A DNA stretch of 47,651 bases from Dactylosporangium sucinum (GCF_014647515.1 NZ_BMPI01000054.1:1-47651); one strand, 5' to 3'. Counted from the stretch's first letter, positions 8,092 to 17,398 are shown. Notes: generated from the letters alone by a model not told the origin. A program made the numbers and translations.

Positions 8092-8879
8092 CGGGAGCGC
8101 CCGACATTCCGGAAATGTCGGTCACGAAACCGGCAGGGGCCAGCGCGGCGCGGAGCCGGCTGGGGAAGGCCGGCGCGGTGCGGAGCCCGCGGGGAAGGTC
8201 GGCGCGGTGTCGTGGGCGAGGAGCCCCTCGCCGGCCGGGCGATGACCGCCCCGAGGCGGCCGGCGAGGGCTTCGGCCGGGCTCGCCCATGATCGTGGGAA
8301 GGATCTGGCTGTCCCGGCGACCAAATGTTTCCCACGATCATGGGCTGGCCGCGGTCTGCCCCCATGAAACCCGGCCGGGGCGGGACTCCCGCGCGTTTGG
8401 GGGCGGCGGGTGGATGGGGGGTCGGGTCGGTGTGGGGCGGTCGTGAATCTTTCACGGGTGAATGGGGTTGGTTGCCTGGTGGCGCCGCGGATTCCGTGGC
8501 GTCCGGCCGCGGGCGTGTTTCGGGCCGCCGCGCGGGATTAGCGTGACGCACGCCTCGGGTTCCGAGGTGGTCGAGGTTGCCGGGCGTCCACGCTCAATCC
8601 GGTGATGTCGATCGATGCGCCCTGACCCCGGCGCCAGGTGATCCCCGGCCCGTGGGTTGAACGAAACGACGAAGTCGGTCGATGTGCACAGCGGCCGGCG
8701 AACAAGACAATTATCGATGCTTCCCGGGCCGATGTAACGAGATTGGTCGATTTTCAGCGACTGGCCAATACCGGAGCGCGGCCGCAGAACCGCCTAGGGG
8801 CGTAGGGCCATGCCGCCCGCGGCGACATATCGCGGTAAAGCGGTACAAGCTCGGGCAACGAAATCTCGCGGTAACGAAA
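8092..8879. other. Long non-coding stretch upstream of the cellobiose operon
   Basis: No convincing gene in either strand. The left part is GC-rich and carries inverted repeat family B (8284-8345). The right part (about 8640-8880) is clearly richer in A/T and leads into the operator-promoter of cebE. I see no additional terminator, RNA gene or conserved peptide here. Confidence 0.6.
8284..8345. repeat. Dispersed inverted repeat, family B copy 1
   Basis: Perfect 17-bp arms GCCCATGATCGTGGGAA (8284-8300) and its complement (8329-8345) enclose a 28-nt loop containing GGCTGTCCCGGC. A second copy with the same arm core and the same loop length lies at 42122-42175. About 20 of 28 loop bases match, so these are related elements, not chance hairpins. 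Confidence 0.85.
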
Positions 8880-8893
8880 TGGGAACGCTCCCA
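8880..8893. promoter_or_regulatory. CebR-type operator O1
   Basis: TGGGAACGCTCCCA, one mismatch from the published Streptomyces CebR box TGGGAGCGCTCCCA. It lies just upstream of a TTGACA -35 element and 53 bp (centre to centre) from a second box. Confidence 0.85.
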
Positions 8894-8901
8894 TTGCCCC
8901 A

Positions 8902-8930
8902 TTGACACGTCGGCGTTCGCGCGCCAGTCT
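8902..8930 (+). promoter_or_regulatory. Predicted cebE promoter
   Basis: TTGACA at 8902-8907 is a perfect -35. With 17-bp spacing the -10 would be CAGTCT (8925-8930), a weak match. The promoter is bracketed by two CebR boxes, so bound repressor could block it from both sides. The transcript leader would be about 150 nt, with a C/A-rich, almost G-free tract around 9045-9076 before the Shine-Dalgarno. Confidence 0.6.
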
Positions 8931-8932
8931 CA

Positions 8933-8946
8933 TGGGAGCGCTCCCG
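8933..8946. promoter_or_regulatory. CebR-type operator O2
   Basis: TGGGAGCGCTCCCG, one terminal mismatch from the CebR box. It sits at or just past the expected transcription start of cebE, a classic repressor position. Confidence 0.85.
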
Positions 8947-9092
8947 CGGCTGTGGCCGGAACCACACCCCGCAGCCGTGGGGGGCATCAATTCGCATGTC
9001 CGCCATACCCCGACCGTGCCCGCACCCGGCCCGGTCGCCCAAGCATCACACCCCCACACCCACACCCATCACGACCTGAGAGAGGGGTCAGG

Positions 9093-10400
9093 ATGAGCGT
9101 CACCACGCGCCGCATGCGTTCCATCGCCGCGGCCGCGCTCACCGTCGGGCTTGCCCTCGGTGCCGGCGCCTGCAGCGCCAAGGATGATGAGCCCAGTGCG
9201 GACAGCACCGGGCCGGTCACCATCTCGCTGTCCTACTTCGGCACGCCGGGCTTCAACCAGGCGGTCAAGGACTTCGAGGCGGCGAACCCGAACATCAAGG
9301 TCGACGTGAAGAACGAAGGCCAGACCAAGGACTTCGTGCCGAAGCTGGCCCAGCAGATCTCCGCCGGCAGCGGTGCGAGCGACGTGGTCATGCTCGAAGA
9401 GGGCATGCTCCTGCAGTACCTGAAGGACAACAAGGGCTTCGCCAACCTGCTCGACCTGGGCGCCGGCTCGCTCGAGAGCGAGTACCTGTCGTTCAAGTGG
9501 AAGAACGCGTTCACCGCTGACGGCAAGAAGCTCGTCGGCCTCGGCACCGACGTCGGCCCGCTGGCCATGTGCTACCGGACCGACCTGTTCGCCAAGGCGA
9601 ACCTGCCCACCGCCCGCGACGAGGTCAGCAAGCTCTGGCCGACGTGGGAGGACTACATCAAGCAGGGCGAGAAGTTCAAGGCCGCGAACACCGGTGCCGC
9701 GTGGATCGACTCCGCGACCAGCATCATGCAGCCGTACATCATGCAGAACAGCGACACCTGGTTCTACGACAAGAGCGACAAGTACATCGGCGACACCAAC
9801 CCGGCCGTCAAGAAGGCCTACGACCTGGGCATGGACATGGCCGCCAAGGGCCTGACCTCCAAGCTCGCCCGTTGGCAGGCCGACTGGGACGCCGCCTTCA
9901 AGAACGCCGCGTTCGCGACCGTGCCGTGCCCGCCGTGGTACACCGGCGTGATCAAGGAGCGCGCCGGCGACGGCGGCAAGAACAAGTGGGACATCGCCAC
10001 CATCCCCGGCAAGGGCGGTAACTGGGGCGGCTCCTACCTGGCGATCCCCGAGCAGAGCAAGAAGAAGGCTCAGGCGTTCGAGCTCATCAAGTACCTGACC
10101 GGCAAGCAGGGCGGCCTGGCCGCGTTCAAGGAGGCCGGCCCGCTGCCGTCCTCGGTGTCGGCCCTCGCCGACCCGTCGCTGACCGGTGCCACGAACGACT
10201 ACTTCAACAACGCCCCCGTCGGCCAGATCTACGCCGGTGCGGCCAAGGACCTCAAGCCGATCTACCTGGGCCCGAAGCACCAGGCCCTCTGGGAGAACGG
10301 TTTCGAGCCGGCCATGCAGGCGGCCGAGCAGGGCAAGTTGAGCGCGCAGGCGGGCTGGGACAAGGCCATCAAGGACAGCAAGGCGCTGGCCGAGGGCTGA
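9093..10400 (+). CDS. cebE: Cellobiose/cellooligosaccharide ABC transporter substrate-binding lipoprotein
   Basis: Extracellular solute-binding protein family 1, 435 aa. The signal peptide ends in a lipobox LGAGAC with Cys27 as the lipidated residue. The mature part has the sugar-binding fold: ITISLSYFGTPGF-like first strand, GASDVVMLEE, GTDVGPLAMCYRTDLF, and WGGSYLAIP before the C-terminal helices. The ATG at 9093 has AGAGGGG upstream. Two CebR boxes upstream, plus cebF, cebG and a GH1 glucosidase downstream, identify it as CebE rather than another sugar binder. It should capture cellobiose or cellotriose at the outer face of the membrane. Confidence 0.9.
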   Translation: MSVTTRRMRSIAAAALTVGLALGAGACSAKDDEPSADSTGPVTISLSYFGTPGFNQAVKDFEAANPNIKVDVKNEGQTKDFVPKLAQQISAGSGASDVVMLEEGMLLQYLKDNKGFANLLDLGAGSLESEYLSFKWKNAFTADGKKLVGLGTDVGPLAMCYRTDLFAKANLPTARDEVSKLWPTWEDYIKQGEKFKAANTGAAWIDSATSIMQPYIMQNSDTWFYDKSDKYIGDTNPAVKKAYDLGMDMAAKGLTSKLARWQADWDAAFKNAAFATVPCPPWYTGVIKERAGDGGKNKWDIATIPGKGGNWGGSYLAIPEQSKKKAQAFELIKYLTGKQGGLAAFKEAGPLPSSVSALADPSLTGATNDYFNNAPVGQIYAGAAKDLKPIYLGPKHQALWENGFEPAMQAAEQGKLSAQAGWDKAIKDSKALAEG

Positions 10401-10419
10401 TCCAGCCGCTTGAAGAGGG

Positions 10420-10464
10420 GGCGGAGGTGGCGTCCACGCAATCCCGGTGGACGCCACCTCCGCC
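10420..10464 (+). promoter_or_regulatory. Intra-operon hairpin between cebE and cebF
   Basis: Perfect 18-bp arms (10420-10437 and 10447-10464; first arm begins GGCGGAGGTGGCG) with a 9-nt loop. No T-run follows, so it is more likely a 3' stabiliser for the cebE message, or a partial attenuator, than a full terminator. Such hairpins commonly let binding-protein genes outproduce the permease genes. Confidence 0.8.
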
Positions 10465-10491
10465 GCTTGACCGGAGGAAGGACCGATCCCC

Positions 10492-11481
10492 ATGACCACC
10501 AACGTCGGCGAGTTCAGCGGGCCTCGCCACGGGCGCGCCTCGCATCAGGCACCCGACAAGCCACCGCAGCGGCGCTCCGTTCGCTTCGGCCGGTTTGACC
10601 TCAAGGTTTCGCCGTACCTGTTCGTCGCACCGTTCTTCCTGCTGTTCGCCGTGTTCGGGGCCTACCCGCTGGTCTACACGGCCGTCCTGTCGCTGCGGAA
10701 GAACACGCTGACGGGCGGCGACGCCGGCTTCGTCGGCCTCGAGAACTACACCAAGGTCCTCACCGACCAGCACTTCTGGGTCGTGCTGGGCAACACGTTC
10801 GGCCTGTTCATCGTCTCCACGGTCCCGCAGCTCATCTTCGCGCTCATGATCGCCAGCTGGCTGAACAAGAAGATGCGGGCCCGCACCGCGATCCGCATGG
10901 GCGTGCTGATCCCCAACATCACGTCCGTCGCGGCCGTCGGCATCGTCTTCGGCCTGATCTTCGCCGACCGGTACGGCCTGGCGAACTGGCTCATCCAGAG
11001 CGTCGGCTTCGACCCGGTCGAGTGGCGCAACCACCGCTGGTCCTCGTGGACGGCGATCGCGTTCATGGTGGACTGGCGCTGGACCGGTTACAACGCGCTC
11101 ATCTACCTCGCCGCGATGCAGGCGATCCCGAAGGAGCTCTACGAGTCGGCGTCGCTCGACGGCGCCTCGGCGATCCGCCGCTTCTGGCGGATCACGGTGC
11201 CGCTGATCCAGCCGACGATCCTCTTCACCGTGATCATCTCGACCATCGGCGGCATGCAGCTGTTCACGGAGCCGCTGCTGTTCAACTACGGGCGCATCCA
11301 GGGCGGCTCGCTCAACGAGTTCCAGACCGTCGCGATGTACATCTACGAGACCACGTTCACGAACAACTTCAACGTGGGCCGTGGCGCCGCGATCTCCTGG
11401 CTGCTGTTCCTGATCATCCTGATCTTCGCGCTGGTGAACTTCATGCTGGTGCGCAGGTCCGTGAAGGGGACGACCTCATGA
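10492..11481 (+). CDS. cebF: Cellobiose ABC transporter permease 1
   Basis: MalF-type inner-membrane permease, 329 aa. The first membrane helix starts at about residue 38 (YLFVAPFFLLFAVFGAYPLV), and about six segments are visible. The cytoplasmic EAA-type loop reads ESASLDGASAIRRFWRITVP, the contact site for the ATPase. ATG at 10492 is preceded by GGAGGAAGG. The stop overlaps the cebG start as ATGA. It pairs with CebG to form the channel fed by CebE. No ATPase gene is present in the operon, as in Streptomyces, where the shared MsiK energises CebEFG. Confidence 0.9.
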   Translation: MTTNVGEFSGPRHGRASHQAPDKPPQRRSVRFGRFDLKVSPYLFVAPFFLLFAVFGAYPLVYTAVLSLRKNTLTGGDAGFVGLENYTKVLTDQHFWVVLGNTFGLFIVSTVPQLIFALMIASWLNKKMRARTAIRMGVLIPNITSVAAVGIVFGLIFADRYGLANWLIQSVGFDPVEWRNHRWSSWTAIAFMVDWRWTGYNALIYLAAMQAIPKELYESASLDGASAIRRFWRITVPLIQPTILFTVIISTIGGMQLFTEPLLFNYGRIQGGSLNEFQTVAMYIYETTFTNNFNVGRGAAISWLLFLIILIFALVNFMLVRRSVKGTTS

Positions 11482-12392
11482 GCACGCTGACCCGAGCCGC
11501 CACGCCGAAGCCGGCCCCGGCGGCCCCGAAGAAGACCTCGGGCCGGGTCCGCAGCGCCTCGGCGGCGCTGTGGACGGCCAGCCCGCTCACCTACGTCGCG
11601 CTGATCATCACGATCGTGCTGTCGATCTTCCCGATCGTGTGGTCGTTCATCGTGGCGTCCCGCGACAACAGCGCGGTGACGGCCATCCCGCCGCCGCTCA
11701 CGCCCGGGCCGAACTTCTTCTCCAACGCCCAGCGGGTGCTGGAGAACAGCGACGCCAACTTCATCTACGGCCTGATCAACTCGGCCGTGGTGTCGTCGTC
11801 CGTGACGATCTCGGTGGTGTTCTTCTCGACGCTGGCCGGCTTCGCGTTCGCCAAGCTCAAGTTCAAGGGCAAGAACGCGCTGCTGCTGATCATCATCATG
11901 ACGATGATGATCCCGACGCAGATCAACATCATCCCGCTGTACCTGCTGATGGTGAAGTTCGACTGGACCAACACCCTGCAGGCGGTCATCGTGCCGTTCC
12001 TCGTCCAGGGCTTCGGCGTGTTCATGATCCGGCAGTACGCCTCGTCCGCGATCAGCGACGAGCTGATCGAGGCGGCCCGCGTCGACGGCGCGTCCACCTG
12101 GCGTACGTACTGGAGCGTCGTGCTCCCGGCGTTGCGCCCGGCGGCGGCCGTGCTCGGCCTGCTCACCTTCATGCAGACGTGGAACGACTTCCTCTGGCCC
12201 TACGTTGTGCTCAACGGTGACACCCCGACGGTGCAGGTTTCGCTGAACATTCTGGCCACCGGTTACTACAAGACCGACTACGTGCAAGTCTTTACCGGGA
12301 CAGCTCTGGCGATCGTGCCGCTGCTCATCGTGTTCATCGTGTTCGGCCGCCAGATCATCGGCGGCATCATGGAAGGTTCGATCAAGGCGTGA
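11478..12392 (+). CDS. cebG: Cellobiose ABC transporter permease 2
   Basis: MalG-type permease, 304 aa. A basic, Pro/Ala-rich cytoplasmic N terminus precedes six membrane segments (first around LTYVALIITIVLSIFPIVWS). The EAA loop EAARVDGASTWRTYWSVVLP is intact. ATG overlaps the cebF stop (ATGA) and the gene ends overlapping the bglC GTG (GTGA), so cebF, cebG and bglC are translationally coupled. Second half of the cellobiose channel. Confidence 0.9.
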   Translation: MSTLTRAATPKPAPAAPKKTSGRVRSASAALWTASPLTYVALIITIVLSIFPIVWSFIVASRDNSAVTAIPPPLTPGPNFFSNAQRVLENSDANFIYGLINSAVVSSSVTISVVFFSTLAGFAFAKLKFKGKNALLLIIIMTMMIPTQINIIPLYLLMVKFDWTNTLQAVIVPFLVQGFGVFMIRQYASSAISDELIEAARVDGASTWRTYWSVVLPALRPAAAVLGLLTFMQTWNDFLWPYVVLNGDTPTVQVSLNILATGYYKTDYVQVFTGTALAIVPLLIVFIVFGRQIIGGIMEGSIKA

Positions 12393-13792
12393 CCAGCATC
12401 GACCCGCTGACGTTCCCACCCGGTTTCCTCTGGGGGGCGGCGACCGCGTCGTACCAGATCGAGGGGGCGGCCACCGAAGACGGCCGCACCCCGTCCATCT
12501 GGGACACGTTCAGCCACACTCCCGGCAAGACCCTCGGTGGGGACACCGGCGACGTGGCGTGCGACCACTACCACCGCTACCGCGAGGACGTCGCACTGAT
12601 GAAGGACCTGGGCGTGGGCGCCTACCGGTTCTCCATCGCGTGGCCCCGCGTGCAGCCGGGCGGCAGCGGGCCGATGAACGCGCAAGGATTGGACTTCTAC
12701 CGCCGGCTCGTCGACGAGCTGCTGGAGCACGACATCCTCCCGTGGGTCACGCTGTACCACTGGGACCTCCCGCAGGAGCTCGAGGACGCGGGCGGCTGGC
12801 CCAACCGCGACACCGCCGCCCGGTTCGCCGAGTACGCCGTGCAGGTGCACGCCGCGCTCGGCGACCGGGTGCGCAACTGGACGACCTTCAACGAGCCATG
12901 GTGCTCGGCGTTCCTCGGCTATGCGTCAGGCGTGCACGCGCCCGGCCGCCAGCACGCGCCGGACGGCCTGGCCGCCATGCACCACCTGCTGCTCGGCCAC
13001 GGCGAGGCGGTCCGGGCGATCCGTGCCGCCGACCCGGAGGCGAAGCTCGGCATCACGCTGAACCTCTACGCGATCTCGCCGGCCGACCCGGCCAGCCCGG
13101 GCGACCTCGACGCCGCCCGGCGCATCGACGGCCTGGCCAACCGGATCTTCCTCGACCCGGTGCTGCTCGGGCGGTACCCCGAGGACGTGCGGCAGGACCT
13201 GGCGGGCATCAGCGACTTCGGCTTCGTCCGCGACGGCGACCTGGAGACCATCGCGGCGCCGCTCGACCTGCTCGGCATCAACTACTACAGCCGGCACGTC
13301 GTCGGCGCGCCCGACCCGGACGTGCCCGCCGAGCCCTACTGGCGGGCCCCGACGTCCTGGCCGGGCAGCGAGGACGTGCGGTTCCTCAAGCGCCCCGGCG
13401 TTCCGGTCACCGACATGGACTGGGAGGTCGACGCGCCCGGGCTCACCGAGACCCTCGTGCGCGTCGCCAAGGAGTACCCGCCGGTCCCGCTGTACATCAC
13501 CGAGAACGGCGCGGCCTACGCCGACACCGTCGAGCCCGACGGCAGCGTCGACGACGCCGACCGGGTCGCCTACTTCGACGCGCACTTCCGTGCCTGCCAC
13601 GACGCGATCGCCGCCGGCGCACCGCTGCACGGGTACTTCGCCTGGTCCCTGCTCGACAACTTCGAGTGGGCGTGGGGGTACACGAAGCGGTTCGGCATGG
13701 TGCGCGTGGACTACGCGACGCAGCAGCGCACGATCAAGGCCAGCGGTCACCGGTACCGCGAGGTCACCAAGCACAACGGCTTGGCCGGGTAA
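12389..13792 (+). CDS. bglC: GH1 beta-glucosidase
   Basis: Cytoplasmic family 1 beta-glucosidase, 467 aa, a full-length (beta/alpha)8 barrel. The acid/base glutamate lies in TFNEPW (E169) and the nucleophile in YITENGAAY (E372). The N-terminal FPPGFLWGAATASYQIEG and C-terminal WSLLDNFEWAWGY signatures are intact. No signal peptide, so it acts on imported cellobiose or short cellooligosaccharides, releasing glucose. The GTG start overlaps the cebG stop. In Streptomyces the enzyme in this position is BglC, which both feeds on and removes the inducer of CebR. Confidence 0.93.
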   Translation: MTSIDPLTFPPGFLWGAATASYQIEGAATEDGRTPSIWDTFSHTPGKTLGGDTGDVACDHYHRYREDVALMKDLGVGAYRFSIAWPRVQPGGSGPMNAQGLDFYRRLVDELLEHDILPWVTLYHWDLPQELEDAGGWPNRDTAARFAEYAVQVHAALGDRVRNWTTFNEPWCSAFLGYASGVHAPGRQHAPDGLAAMHHLLLGHGEAVRAIRAADPEAKLGITLNLYAISPADPASPGDLDAARRIDGLANRIFLDPVLLGRYPEDVRQDLAGISDFGFVRDGDLETIAAPLDLLGINYYSRHVVGAPDPDVPAEPYWRAPTSWPGSEDVRFLKRPGVPVTDMDWEVDAPGLTETLVRVAKEYPPVPLYITENGAAYADTVEPDGSVDDADRVAYFDAHFRACHDAIAAGAPLHGYFAWSLLDNFEWAWGYTKRFGMVRVDYATQQRTIKASGHRYREVTKHNGLAG

Positions 13793-13794
13793 CG

Positions 13795-14820
13795 TTGCGC
13801 CGCCCGACACTGGACGAGGTCGCAGCCCTGGCCGGCGTCGGGCGGGGCACCGTGTCGCGGGTCATCAACGGCTCGCCCCAGGTGAGCCCGGAGGCCCGCA
13901 AGGCGGTCGAGAAGGCCATCGACGAGCTGGGGTACGTGCCGAACCGGGCCGCCCGCGCGCTGGTGACCCGCCGCACCGACTCGGTGGCGCTCGTCGTCTC
14001 CGAGTCGGAGGAGCGGGTCTTCGGCGAGCCGTTCTTCGCCGGCATCATCCGGGGCGTCAGCTCGCACCTCGCCGACACCGAGATGCAGCTGTGGCTGGCG
14101 ATGGCCCAGTCGAGCGCCGAGCGCTCGCTGGTCGAGCGCCACCTCAGCGACCAGCACGTCGACGGCGTGCTGCTGCTGTCCCTGCACGACGACGACCCGC
14201 TGCCGGACCTGCTGGTCCGCCGCGGGCTGCCGACCGTCCTCGGTGGACGGACGGCCCGGATGCTGGAGTCGGGTCCCAGCGGCCACGCGGGCATCTCCTT
14301 CGTCGACAACGACAACGAGGGGGGCGCCTGCACGGCCGTCCAGCACCTGCTCGACCTGGGACGCCGCTGCGTCGCGGCGATCGCCGGCCCGCAGGACATG
14401 GGGGTGGGCAAGGCCCGCCTCCGTGGCTACCGGGAGGCGCTGCGCCTGGCGTCCCAGCCCTACGACGACCGGCTCGTCGCATATGGCGACTTCAGTGAGG
14501 CGAGCGGCGCGAACGCGATGCACCGCCTGCTCCATCTCAACCCGGGTCTCGACGCCGTCTTCGCCGCCTCCGACCTGATGGCCGCCGGCGCCATCCGCGC
14601 CCTGCGTGAGCTGGGCAAGCGGGTGCCCGGCGACGTCGCCGTGGTCGGCTTCGAGGACTCCGCCGTGGCCCGGCAGACCCAGCCGCCGCTCACCACCGTG
14701 CACCAGTCGGTGGAGGGCATGGGGCGCGAGATGGCGCGGCTTCTGCTGGCCCGCATCGCCGGCGGGCCGGCCCACTCGACTGTGCTCGACACCCACCTGG
14801 TGGTGCGCGAGTCAGCCTGA
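13795..14820 (+). CDS. cebR: LacI-family cellobiose repressor, CebR type
   Basis: LacI/GalR repressor, 341 aa. The helix-turn-helix LDEVAALAGVGRGTVSRVIN is at the very N terminus, and the hinge helix YVPNRAARALV and a periplasmic-binding-protein-like sensor domain follow. The only reasonable start is TTG at 13795, 3 nt after the bglC stop; the codons just upstream are ACG and GTA, not starts. TTG initiation may keep levels low. Position after cebEFG-bglC and the CebR boxes upstream of cebE support the name. It should repress the operon until cellobiose or cellotriose binds. The gene being inside its own regulon implies autoregulation. Confidence 0.85.
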   Translation: MRRPTLDEVAALAGVGRGTVSRVINGSPQVSPEARKAVEKAIDELGYVPNRAARALVTRRTDSVALVVSESEERVFGEPFFAGIIRGVSSHLADTEMQLWLAMAQSSAERSLVERHLSDQHVDGVLLLSLHDDDPLPDLLVRRGLPTVLGGRTARMLESGPSGHAGISFVDNDNEGGACTAVQHLLDLGRRCVAAIAGPQDMGVGKARLRGYREALRLASQPYDDRLVAYGDFSEASGANAMHRLLHLNPGLDAVFAASDLMAAGAIRALRELGKRVPGDVAVVGFEDSAVARQTQPPLTTVHQSVEGMGREMARLLLARIAGGPAHSTVLDTHLVVRESA

Positions 14821-14843
14821 CCATCCCCCGCAGGAGGCACCCC

Positions 14844-17264
14844 GTGCGCTTCGGCCACTTCGACGACGAACGCCGCGAGTACGTGATCGACCGGCCCGAC
14901 ACGCCGCTGCCCTGGATCAACTACCTGGGCACCGAGGCGTACTTCGGGATCATCTCGAACACGGCCGGCGGCTACTCGTTCTACCGCGACGCCCGGCTGC
15001 GCCGGCTGACCCGGTACCGGTACAACAACGCGCCGTTCGACCTCGGCGGCCGCTACATCTACCTGCGCACGGGCGACGGCGAGTTCTGGTCGCCGACGTG
15101 GCAGCCGACGCAGCGCGAGCTGACCGACTACGAGTGCCGTCATGGACTGTCCTACACGCGCATCTCCTCGCGGTACCACGGGATCAAGGCGGAGACGCTC
15201 TACTTCGTCCCGCTGGAGGAGACCCTCGAGGTCTGGCGGCTGACGGTGACCAACGAGCGCGACGAGGCGGTCGAGCTCTCGGCGTTCTCGTCGGTCGAGT
15301 TCTGCCTGTGGGACGCGCAGGACGACGCCACCAACTTCCAGCGCAACTTCAGCACCGGTCAGGTGGAGGTCGAGGACGGGGTCATCTACCACAAGACCGA
15401 GTACCGCGAGCGCCGCGACCACTTCGCCTACTTCGCCTGCAGCGAGCCGCTCGCCGGCTTCGACACCGCGCGCGAGGCGTTCCTCGGCCCGTACCGCTCG
15501 TGGGACCGCCCGGCCGTGGTCGAGCGCGGGGCGTCGACGGACTCGGTCGCGCACGGCTGGCAGCCGCACGGCTCGCACCACGTGAAGCTGACGCTGGCGC
15601 CGGGGGAGACCCGCGAGATCGGCTTCGTGCTCGGCTACTGGGAGAACCCGCGCGACGCGAAGTTCGACCCGGCCGGCTCCCAGACGATCAACAAGCGGCT
15701 GGTCAAGCCGGTGATCGAGCGCTGGCTGCGGCAGTCGGCGGTCGACGAGGGGCTGGCCGCGCTGCGCGCCCGCTGGGACGAGCTGCTCGGCTCGCTGCAG
15801 GTGAGCACGCCCGACGGGGACACCGACCGCATGGTGAACATCTGGAACGCGTACCAGAACATGGTCACCTTCAACATGAGCCGGTCGACCTCGTTGTACG
15901 AGTCGGGGATCGGGCGCGGGATGGGCTTCCGCGACTCGAACCAGGACCTGCTCGGCTTCGTCCACATGATCCCGGAGCGGGCGCGGGAGCGGATCCTCGA
16001 CATCGCCGCCACGCAGCTGCCCACGGGTGGGGCGTACCACCAGTACCAGCCGCTGACCAAGCGCGGGAACAACGACATCGGCTCCGGCTTCAACGACGAC
16101 CCGCTCTGGCTGATCCTGGGCGTGTCGGCGTACGTCAAGGAGACCGGGGACCTGAGCATCCTCGACGCGGCGGTGCCGTTCGACAACGCGCCCGACAGCG
16201 AGCAGCCGCTCTACGAGCACCTGCTGCGCTCGCTGCGGTACACCCTGGATCGCCTCGGCCCCCACGGGCTGCCGCTGATCGGGCGGGCCGACTGGAACGA
16301 CTGCCTCAACCTCAACTGCTTCTCCGACACACCGGGCGAGGCGTTCCAGACGACCGAGAACCAGAGCGGCGGGGTGGCGGAGTCGGTGTTCATCGCCGGC
16401 CAGTTCGTGCTGGCCGCGCGGGAGCTCGGCGACCTGGCGGCCTGCTACGGGCGCCCCGATCAGGAGTTCAGGGACGCCGCCGACAAGATGGCCGGCACCA
16501 TCGCCGAGCACGGATGGGACGGCGCCTGGTTCCGCCGCGCGTACGACTTCTACGGCAACGTCATCGGCTCGGCGTCCAACGACGAGGGACAGATCTTCAT
16601 CGAGCCGCAGGGCATGTGCATCATGGGCGGCGTCGGGGTCGAGGACGGGACCGCGGTCACCGCGCTGGCGAGCGTTCGCGAGCGGCTGGCCACCCCGCAC
16701 GGGATCGTCCTGCAGCAGCCGGCCTACAGCTCATACCGCCTGGAGCTGGGCGAGATCTCCTCGTACCCGCCGGGGTACAAGGAGAACGGCGGGATCTTCT
16801 GCCACACCAACCCGTGGCTGATGATCGCCGAGGCGATGGTCGGCAACGGCGACGGCGCGTTCGACTACTACAAGCGGATCAATCCGTCGGCCCGCGAGGA
16901 GATCTCGGAGCAGCACCGCTGCGAGCCGTACGTCTACGCGCAGATGATCGCCGGCCGCGACGCGCCGACCCACGGCGAGGCCAAGAACTCGTGGCTGACC
17001 GGCACGGCGGCGTGGAACTACGCGGCCGTCACGCAGTGGATCCTCGGCATCCGGCCGGAGCTGACCGGCCTGCGCGTCGACCCGGTGGTGCCGGCGTCGT
17101 GGCCCGGCTTCACCGCCGTGCGCCGGTTCCGTGGCGCGACGTACCGAATCTCCGTCACGCGCGGTTCGTCCCGTTCGCTGGTCGTGGACGGTGCCGCGGT
17201 GGAGGGCCCGGTCCTCCCGCTCGCTGCTCCGGGCGCCGAGGTCGACGTAGTTCTGACCCTGTAA
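14844..17264 (+). CDS. GH94 cellobiose phosphorylase
   Basis: Cellobiose phosphorylase, 806 aa, very close in sequence to the Cellulomonas enzyme as I know it. The N terminus RFGHFDDERREYVI, the segments GIGRGMGFRDSNQDLLGF and TKRGNNDIGSGFNDDPLWL, and the catalytic loop DWND (483-486) are all intact. It splits cellobiose with phosphate to glucose-1-phosphate and glucose, saving one ATP. No signal peptide. The GTG start has a strong AGGAGG 6 nt upstream, and it follows cebR by 23 bp, so it is probably the last gene of the cebE transcript. Its presence beside the GH1 hydrolase gives two parallel intracellular routes for one sugar. Confidence 0.93.
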   Translation: MRFGHFDDERREYVIDRPDTPLPWINYLGTEAYFGIISNTAGGYSFYRDARLRRLTRYRYNNAPFDLGGRYIYLRTGDGEFWSPTWQPTQRELTDYECRHGLSYTRISSRYHGIKAETLYFVPLEETLEVWRLTVTNERDEAVELSAFSSVEFCLWDAQDDATNFQRNFSTGQVEVEDGVIYHKTEYRERRDHFAYFACSEPLAGFDTAREAFLGPYRSWDRPAVVERGASTDSVAHGWQPHGSHHVKLTLAPGETREIGFVLGYWENPRDAKFDPAGSQTINKRLVKPVIERWLRQSAVDEGLAALRARWDELLGSLQVSTPDGDTDRMVNIWNAYQNMVTFNMSRSTSLYESGIGRGMGFRDSNQDLLGFVHMIPERARERILDIAATQLPTGGAYHQYQPLTKRGNNDIGSGFNDDPLWLILGVSAYVKETGDLSILDAAVPFDNAPDSEQPLYEHLLRSLRYTLDRLGPHGLPLIGRADWNDCLNLNCFSDTPGEAFQTTENQSGGVAESVFIAGQFVLAARELGDLAACYGRPDQEFRDAADKMAGTIAEHGWDGAWFRRAYDFYGNVIGSASNDEGQIFIEPQGMCIMGGVGVEDGTAVTALASVRERLATPHGIVLQQPAYSSYRLELGEISSYPPGYKENGGIFCHTNPWLMIAEAMVGNGDGAFDYYKRINPSAREEISEQHRCEPYVYAQMIAGRDAPTHGEAKNSWLTGTAAWNYAAVTQWILGIRPELTGLRVDPVVPASWPGFTAVRRFRGATYRISVTRGSSRSLVVDGAAVEGPVLPLAAPGAEVDVVLTL

Positions 17265-17282
17265 CGGTCGCGTTCTTGCGTT

Positions 17283-17352
17283 GATCTTGCAGTTGTGGTG
17301 CCGGGACACTCCGGGAATGTTCCGGTTTGGGGGGCACCACAACTGCAAGATC
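17283..17352. repeat. Dispersed inverted repeat, family A copy 1
   Basis: Perfect 20-bp arms GATCTTGCAGTTGTGGTGCC (17283-17302) and its complement (17333-17352) around a 30-nt loop. The loop is similar, in reverse orientation, to that of copy 2 at 19818-19915. It lies between the phosphorylase and the second CebR-like gene and could end transcription, although no T-run follows. Confidence 0.9.
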
Positions 17353-17398
17353 GGCGCAGCGTTGGACGCCGCTTCGGGCCGTGTGCGCACAATGAGGC

